Both the position numbers and the translations under genes were made by a program. DNA of 49,626 nucleotides, taken from assembly GCA_050011195.1 (NCBI GenBank), contig JBEKJO010000026.1, forward strand, positions 1 to 49,626, given 5' to 3'. This DNA is from PALSA-1440 sp050011195 (lineage in GTDB: Bacteria > Verrucomicrobiota > Verrucomicrobiia > Limisphaerales > UBA8199). The notes under the pieces are model-generated. The model was not told the origin of the DNA, did no database searches, and worked only from the letters and a program-made list of their open reading frames with translations. This document shows positions 8,633 to 15,640 of this stretch, one piece after another; position 1 is the stretch's first letter, and each line of letters opens with the position of its first letter.

Positions 8633-9354
8633 ACCGGCAAACGGGGCGGAGTGGCCATTGACTGGTTTTCGCCCAGCACCTCGCAAATGGTGTGCACCAG
8701 TGCTGCGGCATTGTACGGTTTGGGCAGGAAACCATCGCTGCTGCGGCGCGGAGACTGGCGCAACGCCACGTCCCGCGCGTAACCGGAACTGAAGACGACT
8801 TTGAGCCCGGGCTGGTTCTCCCGCAGCCGGGCGGCGAGCGCGCAGCCGTCCATCTCCGGCATCACTACGTCGGTCAGCAACAGGTCAATCCGCCGGGCTG
8901 GCTGCGCCGCGGCCACGCGGAGCGCCTCCAGGCCGTCGCCAGCCTCCAGCACGGTGTACCCCAGAACCACCAATTCGTGCATGACGGTGTCGCGCACCGC
9001 CGCATCATCTTCCACCAGCAGAATGGTTTCGTGAGCGGAGTGGTCATGAGTCAGGTCACGCAAGGCCCGGCTGGCACGGGATACTTTGGCGGGTGGCGGC
9101 GACGGCGTCTGCCCGGCGCGGGCCAGCAACTGTTGGGTCAACTCCGCCGCATGCTGGCCGGCGCGCCGGATTTCCTCCACGTAGCGGCGGCGCGGGTCGC
9201 ACTCGGACATCACGCCCAACAACAGCTCGCTAAAGCCGTTGATGATCGTGAGGGTGTTGTTTAAACCATGCGCCACCTGCGGGACTGGGACAACGCCGGC
9301 TGGCGGTAGGCGTTTCCAGGCCGAAGACAAAGCTAGTGACGAATATGTTTTCAT
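8629..9354 (-). CDS. HisKA-like H-box protein fused to a receiver, no ATPase domain
   Basis: The 241-aa product begins with an H-box-like helix, VAHGLNNTLTIINGFSELLL (His29), matching the VAHDFNN type of the following kinase but with DF replaced by GL. After about 75 residues of dimerisation-type helix it goes straight to a receiver (about 109-230) with Asp162 as phospho-acceptor, LLVEDD acidic pocket and the KPY lysine. The HATPase domain is missing, so it cannot phosphorylate itself. It could act as a phosphotransfer or dimerisation partner of a real kinase, or be a deletion product of a hybrid kinase. Its stop overlaps the next start as ATGA, so the two are probably made together. Confidence 0.75.
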   Translation of the reverse strand: MKTYSSLALSSAWKRLPPAGVVPVPQVAHGLNNTLTIINGFSELLLGVMSECDPRRRYVEEIRRAGQHAAELTQQLLARAGQTPSPPPAKVSRASRALRDLTHDHSAHETILLVEDDAAVRDTVMHELVVLGYTVLEAGDGLEALRVAAAQPARRIDLLLTDVVMPEMDGCALAARLRENQPGLKVVFSSGYARDVALRQSPRRSSDGFLPKPYNAAALVHTICEVLGENQSMATPPRLPV

Positions 9355-9533
9355 AGTGTGGCGTTACGGGCGGACGTTTCTCAGCGCCAGGGGTGAGTCC
9401 GGCCGGCGGGTTTGCAGTCGCACAATTGCAACTACGGGTTTTGAAGGGCGCGCCAACGTGTGGTTAATGCGCACGGGCCGGCGTGGCGGCGAATCGCGGA
9501 ACCAGATGCTGAGGCGGCGGCGGGCGGGTGGGT

Positions 9534-10496
9534 TCATTCGTTAAGTCCCCAGTGGCTGTAGGAATCGCCGTACGCGGGAAAGGAAACCTGGGTGTGGGCA
9601 GGGTCGCGGCTAGCCCGGTGCAAGGCCTCGGCCACTGTTTCCAACAACTGGTCGGCGCTGAAAGGCTTGGGCAGGGCGATGGCCGGCTGAAGCCGTTGGT
9701 TTTGGGCCAACTCCTCGGCGCCAATCCCGCCCGAGGCCACGACGACCGGCAACTCCAATTGCTCGGATCGCAGCTCGCTGACCAGCTCGAGCCCCGACAG
9801 TCCAGGCATCTGGTTGTCGGTGATCAACAGGTCATAGCTGCGAGCCTGAAGGGCCTCCCAGGCGGCCTGAGTGCCCTCGACCGCCCCCACCTGGTAGCCG
9901 GCGCGAACCAGCACCAGGACGCTGAATTGAAGAATCGTGCAGTCGTCCTCGACCAGGAGGATCCGGTGCGCCAGACGGGCCGGCTTCCGGCTGGGCGCCC
10001 CGGCCACCTCGGGGTTCGCAGTTTGCGGTGTGGGCGCGAAGAAACCGAACCCGGCAGCTTCCGCTGCGTTCCGCAGGAACAGAATCCGCGCGGAATCCGA
10101 GGTGTCCATAGCGCCCGCCGGGCCGAGCAGCGCCACCAAGGCGCTAGGGGAGCTGGTCCCTGCCTGGAGGCACCCGTGGACCCAGTCCCGGACTGCCGCC
10201 GGCAGATCACCCTTGCTGCTGGTTGAAATGATGACCAAGCCGGCTTGGACGGCCTCGGCGGTGGCCGCGGCGCGCCAGTCCGCGTCTTCCAGAAGATCGA
10301 ACCGCCAGAGCGAGGGATGTAGCGCGATTCTTCCGCCCAACTGGCGCCTTACCCCCTCAAGGGTGTGTATGGCATGTTTGCCAGCGGGAGCGTCGTCGTA
10401 CACGATGACAACGCCCCAGCTCGCGGCCGCGTCCAGGGGACTGGCAACCTCGTTTGGATCAACGAGAGTCGCTGCCGATGCTTTCGCGGCGCTCAT
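9534..10496 (-). CDS. Receiver protein with an unrecognised N-terminal domain
   Basis: In this 320-aa protein the C-terminal half (about 177-300) is a receiver: ILLVEDD acidic pocket, phospho-acceptor Asp227 in LLITDNQMP, and KPF near the end. Residues about 25-155 form an alpha/beta domain (GVVIVYDDAPAGKHAIHTL, then AGLVIISTSSKGDLPA) that I cannot place in a named family. It may be a second, degenerate receiver-like or stress-protein-like fold. There is no DNA-binding output. The ATG overlaps the stop of the 29-codon frame upstream as ATGA, which decides the start. A 179-bp gap without a gene follows. Confidence 0.75.
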   Translation of the reverse strand: MSAAKASAATLVDPNEVASPLDAAASWGVVIVYDDAPAGKHAIHTLEGVRRQLGGRIALHPSLWRFDLLEDADWRAAATAEAVQAGLVIISTSSKGDLPAAVRDWVHGCLQAGTSSPSALVALLGPAGAMDTSDSARILFLRNAAEAAGFGFFAPTPQTANPEVAGAPSRKPARLAHRILLVEDDCTILQFSVLVLVRAGYQVGAVEGTQAAWEALQARSYDLLITDNQMPGLSGLELVSELRSEQLELPVVVASGGIGAEELAQNQRLQPAIALPKPFSADQLLETVAEALHRASRDPAHTQVSFPAYGDSYSHWGLNE

Positions 10497-10582
10497 CGTC
10501 GTTCCCCCTCCGCGATGAGGGTGCGAATGCGTTCGTGGGCGCCCTCGGCGGCGTTCGCAGGCTGGTTCTGGTTCTTTTTCAT
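10493..10582 (-). CDS. 29-aa coupling peptide related to kinase N-termini
   Basis: The frame MKKNQNQPANAAEGAHERIR... lies between two receiver genes and overlaps both by four bases (ATGA at 10579-10582 and at 10493-10496). Its beginning matches the first residues of the proteins starting at 21545 and 22369 (MKKNxxQPxxAA). It is either a relic of a kinase gene whose remainder was deleted, or a short frame kept to carry ribosomes from one receiver gene to the next. It is very short, but the double overlap and the sequence match argue that it is translated. Confidence 0.5.
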   Translation of the reverse strand: MKKNQNQPANAAEGAHERIRTLIAEGERR

Positions 10583-11028
10583 AACTTGCTCGATGGATCG
10601 CCGGGTGGGTTGAGGGCGTTCTGAATCGCGGCCATCAGTTCGTCGGCTTCAAACGGTTTTCCCAGGAATCCGGCCGCGCCGAGGGCCATCGCCTTGTCCC
10701 GCAATCCCGGCTGCCGGCTGGCGGTCAGGAAAATGATGGGCGTGAGCTTGGGCACGAGGTCCTGAATCCTTTCAGCCACCACCAGCCCGCTGCCGGCCGG
10801 CAAGCCAATGTCTAGCAACACCAGGTCCGGCTGGTCCTTAATGGCCGAGTCCAAACCGGCCAAAGCGTCGCAGGCCAGTAGAACAACCTGCCCGGCGAGC
10901 CAGGCCAGCGCTTCCTCGCCGCTGTGGGCGACCGACACTCCGTCATGGTTTTGCACCAGAATGTCCTCCAGGGATTGCGCCTGGGCGGGGCTGTCTTCGA
11001 CAAGCATAGACTCAGTGTTCCGGTTCAT
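10579..11028 (-). CDS. Stand-alone receiver, chimeric and longer than usual
   Basis: The 149-aa single-domain response regulator has phospho-acceptor Asp73 (VLLDIGLP), Thr in FLTAS, and Lys in GKPF. A normal receiver is about 120 residues. The first third (SMLVEDSPAQAQSL to EEALAWLAG) is of one receiver type. From AGQVVLLACDALAGLDSAIK on, it matches receivers 3 and 4 of the preceding gene, including VPKLTPIIFLTA and ALGAAGFLGKP. The beta2/helix2 part therefore appears twice, as if two receivers were joined out of register. The ATG overlaps the upstream stop (ATGA). Whether it folds as a normal receiver is uncertain. Confidence 0.8.
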   Translation of the reverse strand: MNRNTESMLVEDSPAQAQSLEDILVQNHDGVSVAHSGEEALAWLAGQVVLLACDALAGLDSAIKDQPDLVLLDIGLPAGSGLVVAERIQDLVPKLTPIIFLTASRQPGLRDKAMALGAAGFLGKPFEADELMAAIQNALNPPGDPSSKL

Positions 11029-13058
11029 AAGGAGAACCCTTCGTTCGATGTCGGATCGTCACCCCGTCCCAGGCTGAGGGCGTTTTGGATCGTGGTGAGC
11101 AGGTTTTCGGAGTTATAGGGTTTTTCCAAAAATCCGGCAGCGCCGAGGGCCAGCGCTTTCTGCCGCAATCCCAGCTTGCTGTCCGTCAGGAAGATGATCG
11201 GCGTCAGTTTGGGAACCACGCTTTGAATCCTTTGAGCCACAACCAGCCCGTTGCCGCCCGACAAATTAATATCTATCAAAATCAAGTCGGCCTGGTGCTT
11301 GATGGCCGCCTCCACACCGCTCATCCCATCGGAGGCCTGGAAGACCTCCTGTCCGGCCTTCTGCAATCGCAGGGTCAGGTCCATCGCGATCCTGCGATCA
11401 TCTTCCACGATCAGAATCTTATTCCGCCCGGTGATACCGACTAGCTCTGGTTGGCTTTTCGGGGCGTTACTGGAGGGAGCCGCCATCTTGAGGTTTGCCA
11501 ACCGGAGATCAAGAGCATTCTCCGGGGTGGTTGGTGCGGGCATCCTGCTGCTGGGGGCCTTGTTCACCGCCGCAAGGAGGGCGTTTTGGATCGTGGTGAG
11601 CAGGTCCTTGGGGTTATAGGGTTTTCCCAGAAATCCGGCAGCGCCGAGGGCCAGCGCTTTCTGCCGCAATCCCGGCTGCTGGCAGGCCGTCAGGAAGATG
11701 ATCGGCGTCAGTTTGGGAACCACGCTTTGAATCCTTTGAGCCACAATCAGCCCGCTGCCGCCCGGCAAACTAATATCCATCAAAATCAAGTCGGGCTGGT
11801 GCTTGGTGGCCGCCTCCACACCGCTCATCGCATCAAAGGCCTGGATGACCTCCTGTCCGGCGTTCTGCAATCGCAGAGCCAGGGCCATCGCGATCCTGCG
11901 ATCATCCTCCACGATCAAAATCTTATTCCGCCCGGCAATACCGACTAGCTCTGGCTGGCTTTTCGGCGCGTTACTGGAGGAAGCCGCTATCCTGAGGTTT
12001 GCCAACCGGAGATCAAGAGCATTCTCCGGGGTGGTTGGCGCGGGCGGCGCGGGTGCAGGGAATTGGGTTTTCGGGTGCTGGGGTGGGTCGGCGGCTGGTG
12101 ACGGCGCGGCAGCCAAGGCTTCCGCCACCTTTTTCAGCAGTTCACGGGCTTCATACGGCTTCTCAAGGAAGCTGACGTTGCCGGATGTGTCCCTCAACCC
12201 TGTATGCCTGCTGGTAATGATTAAAATAATGCGTAACGCTGGAGCATGCTGTTGCAAGCGGCGGATTACGGAAGAACCTCCTCCGCCAGTTATATCGATG
12301 TTCAGGATCACGAGGTCAGGTTTGCATTGCATGGTCAGGTTGAGGCCGGTCACCCCATCCGCTGCAGTGAACATCTCATAGCCCGCAAAGTTCAGGGTCT
12401 GTTTGACGGTCTGAAGGACATTCTCATCATCATCAACGATAAGTATTCTCTTAACAGTTGGCGTTGAATCCTGTTTCCCGATTCGTTGACCTGCTTCCTG
12501 TTCAGAGTCATGCCTGGCTTGGCGGCTGGGTGGATTTGGGTTGCCCCGCGGTTTGATGATTTCATTCTGCAACGGCATGGACAGCGGATTGCCATGGGTA
12601 TCTGGTTGGCGGACAGGGGTGGTGCTGTCGGCTGTCGCTATCCGCTTGGCTATAGACTTGGGCTTGGGGGATTGTTCCGGCGTGGCTGCCCAGCGCGACC
12701 CGCTCTTAGAGGCTTCCTTAACCGCAGCGAGAAGCTCTTCGAACTCATACGGCTTTTCAAAGAAGCTGACGGCGCCGAGTTTTTCCGTCATTTCTCTCAA
12801 CTGCGGCTGCTTGCTGGCGGTAATGAAAATAACGGGCAGCTCCGGCGCCTGTTCCCGCAGGCGGTAGGCCACGGAAAAGCCCCCGCCGACTGGCATCATA
12901 ATGTCCAGGATCACGAGGTCCGGTTTGAATTCCCGGGCTAGTTTGAGGCCGACCACCCCGTCCTCCGCACTTCGCACCTCATAGCCCGCGAACTTCAGGC
13001 GAATATTGAGACCCTTACAGATTTTCGGGTCATCATCAACGACAAGTATTTTCTTCAT
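11025..13058 (-). CDS. Four tandem receiver domains in one protein
   Basis: The 677-aa protein starts at the ATG of MKKILVVDDD; the frame is open to 13109, but that extension overlaps the upstream gene more and is not receiver-like. Receivers lie at about 1-115, 203-315, 378-495 and 546-665. The presumed phospho-acceptors are Asp52, Asn253, Asp428 and Asp596. Receiver 2 has VILNID where VILDIM is expected, so it probably cannot be phosphorylated in the usual way. Receivers 3 and 4 and their linkers are near-identical, from a 504-bp duplication. Pro/Ala-rich linkers separate the domains. There is no output domain, so the protein may work as a phosphate sink, scaffold or multi-input hub. It overlaps the genes on both sides. 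Confidence 0.85.
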   Translation of the reverse strand: MKKILVVDDDPKICKGLNIRLKFAGYEVRSAEDGVVGLKLAREFKPDLVILDIMMPVGGGFSVAYRLREQAPELPVIFITASKQPQLREMTEKLGAVSFFEKPYEFEELLAAVKEASKSGSRWAATPEQSPKPKSIAKRIATADSTTPVRQPDTHGNPLSMPLQNEIIKPRGNPNPPSRQARHDSEQEAGQRIGKQDSTPTVKRILIVDDDENVLQTVKQTLNFAGYEMFTAADGVTGLNLTMQCKPDLVILNIDITGGGGSSVIRRLQQHAPALRIILIITSRHTGLRDTSGNVSFLEKPYEARELLKKVAEALAAAPSPAADPPQHPKTQFPAPAPPAPTTPENALDLRLANLRIAASSSNAPKSQPELVGIAGRNKILIVEDDRRIAMALALRLQNAGQEVIQAFDAMSGVEAATKHQPDLILMDISLPGGSGLIVAQRIQSVVPKLTPIIFLTACQQPGLRQKALALGAAGFLGKPYNPKDLLTTIQNALLAAVNKAPSSRMPAPTTPENALDLRLANLKMAAPSSNAPKSQPELVGITGRNKILIVEDDRRIAMDLTLRLQKAGQEVFQASDGMSGVEAAIKHQADLILIDINLSGGNGLVVAQRIQSVVPKLTPIIFLTDSKLGLRQKALALGAAGFLEKPYNSENLLTTIQNALSLGRGDDPTSNEGFSL
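11085..12045 (-). repeat. Tandem 504-bp in-frame duplication of receiver plus linker
   Basis: The linker text gccaaccggagatcaagagc occurs at 11497 and again at 12001, exactly 504 bp (168 codons) apart, and the receiver-coding DNA on either side is highly similar. The copies differ at scattered positions, including the loss of a codon or two in the last copy (TDSKLGL against TACQQPGL). The duplication is therefore not brand new but is still obvious at DNA level. Confidence 0.85.
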
Positions 13059-15219
13059 CGTTCGAGTGGCAGGCTGGCGCTGACTCCGGGGGGCCGGTTT
13101 CGGGCTCAAGTCTGCCAGGGATTCTGGCCGCCGGCTGGCCTGGCTTTCCCAGCGGTCCCGGGATCGGTCGGACTAGGGTGCGGACAGTGGCAAGGATGCT
13201 CTCCGACGGGGAAGGTTTGGCCAAGACGGTAAGGGGGCTGATTTTCCGAGCGCGATTGATCAGATCACCCTCCGGATAAGCGGTGTGGATCACCACGGGA
13301 ATCGCTTTCCACTGCTTGCGGATAAAGCTCAATGTTTCCGTCCCATCCATCTCCGGCATGTCCAAATCCAGGATGACCAGCGCCGGCGGTTGGTGGAGCA
13401 TCAGCTCCAGCGCTTCCACGCCGTTCGCGGCCACGGTGACTTGATACCCTTGCTTTTCGAGGAGCGCGCGCAGGGCGTCGCGGATCTCGGCCTCATCATC
13501 CACGACCAGCACGTTCACGGTGGCGGGCGTTTGGCGCTTCGGGATCGTGAAGGTGAAGGTGCTGCCCTGGTTGAGCTCGCTTTCGGCCCAGATCCGCCCG
13601 CCATGCAACTGCACCAATTCCCGGCAGATGGACAAGCCCAAATCCAGGTCACTGCGTGACTCGATCACTGGATCGTCGCGGTGGGCCGGGTGGCGGCGAT
13701 TGAAGATCAGGCCGAGCTGCTCCTTGGGGATGCCGCACCCGGTATCGCGAACCGCCACCTGGAGGCATTCGGAATCCGCCAGGGCCTCGCCAAGCTGGAG
13801 GCAAACTTGACCTCCGGCCGGGGTGGAGTGGATGGCATTGGCGATCAGATTGGAGAGCACGAGCAAGATGGACGGCTGGTCGAAGGAGACGGGCGGCAGG
13901 TCTGGCTGACAGTCACAACTCAAGCTCACGCCTTTTCCCCCCGCGGTTGGGGCCAGCGTGGCGACGGTGCGTTCCACGGCCTCCGCCAGCGGCGCTGGCT
14001 GGAGGTCCAGACTGAGGGTGCCGGCTTCCAGTCGCGCCTGCAAGAAATCGTCGAACGCCAGCAGGGCCACGCCTCGTTGCGCCACCTCCCCCAGCGCCAC
14101 CGGTTGGGAGTCCAAGCTTGGTGGAACGCTTTCCAATCGCGCATCCAAGCTGGAGACGAATTCATACACGGACGTGAGCCGCGTTTTCAGTTCGTGGGAA
14201 AGCGTATGATAAATCGCCTGAACTCCCTGGTTTCGGCGCTGCAAATCACGGTTGCTTTCCTCGAGAGCGGTCTGCCTGCGCTGCATCCGCGCTTCGGCTC
14301 CTTTGCGCTCGGTGATGTCCCGGAGGGTTACCAGGCAGGCCGGGGTGCCCTGCCACACGGTCTGGACCGTCCGGACTTCCACGATCACGCGTTTGCCGGC
14401 TGAATTGACGACGTCTCGTTCGATGATTTGGCCTGCGGTAATTGGCCAGCCAAAGGGGGCGCCCAGGAATTGTTCCTGCGGCCTGCCGGAAATGTTTGTG
14501 GCGGCGGCATTGGCGAAAACGACCAGCCCCTGGCCGTCCACCACGACCGTTCCATCGAGCGCGCCTTCCAAACTGTTGCGGAAGTTGCGCTCGCTTTGCT
14601 GCAGCGCGTCATGGGCCCGCTTGTTCCTGGCGATCTCCGCGACCAGCGCTGCCGTCCACTCCTCGGCCAGGGATTCCAAATGTTCGTTGAACGGTTCCAT
14701 CTCGGTCTTGCGATTCTCTTCCACGATCAAAATCGTTTCCCCCCCAGTAATCGTGGCCGTGTCCGGCGGGCTGACCGGGGAGTGGGCCGCGGCCGGCGCC
14801 AGCTTGTGGAGTGTGGACGGAGATTCGGGAGGCTGCGCCGGAGCCACCGGGGAAGGCGCGTTGGCCATCAAGGCTTCCGTCACCAAAGCCAGCATCGCTT
14901 CGAGTTCGTACGGTTTTTCAAGGAAGCCCGCCGCGCCCATTTTTTCGGCCATTTGTCTCAACCCCGCCTCCTTGCTGGCGGTGATGAAGATGACAGGTAT
15001 CTCTGGAGCTTGCTCGCGCAGGCGGGGGGCCACGGAAAAGCCCCCTCCGACCGGCATCATGATGTCCAGGATAACGAGGTCCGGTTTGCCTTCGATGGCC
15101 AATCTAAGGCCGGATACCCCATCCCCTGCGGTCAAAACCTCATAGCCCGCAGAGATCAGGCGAATCTTGAGAACCAGAACGATTTTGGGATCATCATCAA
15201 TGACGAGGATCTTTGCCAT
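13036..15219 (-). CDS. Hybrid kinase: REC-PAS-HisKA-HATPase-REC
   Basis: The 727-aa protein starts at the ATG of MAKILVIDDD, seven bases after the upstream stop. An N-terminal receiver (1-115, Asp52, LDIMMP) is followed by a short piece ETILIVEEN that looks like the first strand of a lost receiver. A PAS (about 205-305, ending in DITERKG), the HisKA region with His342 (LSHELKTRLTS, Pro of the usual H-box replaced by Arg), an ATPase domain (DTGCGIP, LGLSICRELVQLHGG) and a C-terminal receiver (VLVVDDEAEI, VILDLDMPEMDG) come next. The N-box NLIANAIHSTPAGG is slightly altered but retains its Asn. It is closely related to the kinase at 15637-18171. Receivers at both ends suggest phosphate can enter and leave by relay. 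Confidence 0.85.
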   Translation of the reverse strand: MAKILVIDDDPKIVLVLKIRLISAGYEVLTAGDGVSGLRLAIEGKPDLVILDIMMPVGGGFSVAPRLREQAPEIPVIFITASKEAGLRQMAEKMGAAGFLEKPYELEAMLALVTEALMANAPSPVAPAQPPESPSTLHKLAPAAAHSPVSPPDTATITGGETILIVEENRKTEMEPFNEHLESLAEEWTAALVAEIARNKRAHDALQQSERNFRNSLEGALDGTVVVDGQGLVVFANAAATNISGRPQEQFLGAPFGWPITAGQIIERDVVNSAGKRVIVEVRTVQTVWQGTPACLVTLRDITERKGAEARMQRRQTALEESNRDLQRRNQGVQAIYHTLSHELKTRLTSVYEFVSSLDARLESVPPSLDSQPVALGEVAQRGVALLAFDDFLQARLEAGTLSLDLQPAPLAEAVERTVATLAPTAGGKGVSLSCDCQPDLPPVSFDQPSILLVLSNLIANAIHSTPAGGQVCLQLGEALADSECLQVAVRDTGCGIPKEQLGLIFNRRHPAHRDDPVIESRSDLDLGLSICRELVQLHGGRIWAESELNQGSTFTFTIPKRQTPATVNVLVVDDEAEIRDALRALLEKQGYQVTVAANGVEALELMLHQPPALVILDLDMPEMDGTETLSFIRKQWKAIPVVIHTAYPEGDLINRARKISPLTVLAKPSPSESILATVRTLVRPIPGPLGKPGQPAARIPGRLEPETGPPESAPACHSNDEENTCR

Positions 15220-15226
15220 ATATCTA

Positions 15227-15640
15227 TTAGTCAACCGGTGGTTGGGGAGCACTCTTCCGTCTAGGAGCGGCTCGTTCGGGTTCCCCCAGGGCCTGGGCAA
15301 TCATGGCCAGGAGTTCTCCGGATTCGTACGGTTTTTCAAGATAGCCGGCCGCGCCAAGGTCTTTGGCCGCTGCCCGCAGTCCCTCCTTTTTGCTGGCGGT
15401 GATGAAAATGACCGGTATCCGGTCCAGGCCGAGTTCCCGGAGCCGCTGGGCAACAGAAAAACCGATCACGGCGGGCATGCACACGTCCAGAAGGATCAGA
15501 TCTGGCGGGCTGACTACGGCCGCTTGGAGGCCCTGGAAACCATCCGGCGCGCTCGACACTTCATAGCCGGCCGCTTGGAGGCGAACCGTCAAAGCGGTGA
15601 CAATGTTCGGGTCATCATCCACTACCAGTATCTTCTTCAT
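15227..15640 (-). CDS. Stand-alone receiver (single-domain response regulator)
   Basis: The 137-aa product is a complete receiver: acidic pocket VVDDD, phospho-acceptor Asp52 in LLDVCMP, Thr in FITAS, Lys in EKPY, and a short charged tail. The protein is close to receiver 1 of the two following genes (GFSVAxRLRE and IPVIFITASK are shared), so all three come from one ancestor. The start overlaps the hybrid kinase stop as ATGA. With no output domain, it most likely shuttles phosphate between the two flanking hybrid kinases or acts by protein contact. Confidence 0.88.
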   Translation of the reverse strand: MKKILVVDDDPNIVTALTVRLQAAGYEVSSAPDGFQGLQAAVVSPPDLILLDVCMPAVIGFSVAQRLRELGLDRIPVIFITASKKEGLRAAAKDLGAAGYLEKPYESGELLAMIAQALGEPERAAPRRKSAPQPPVD

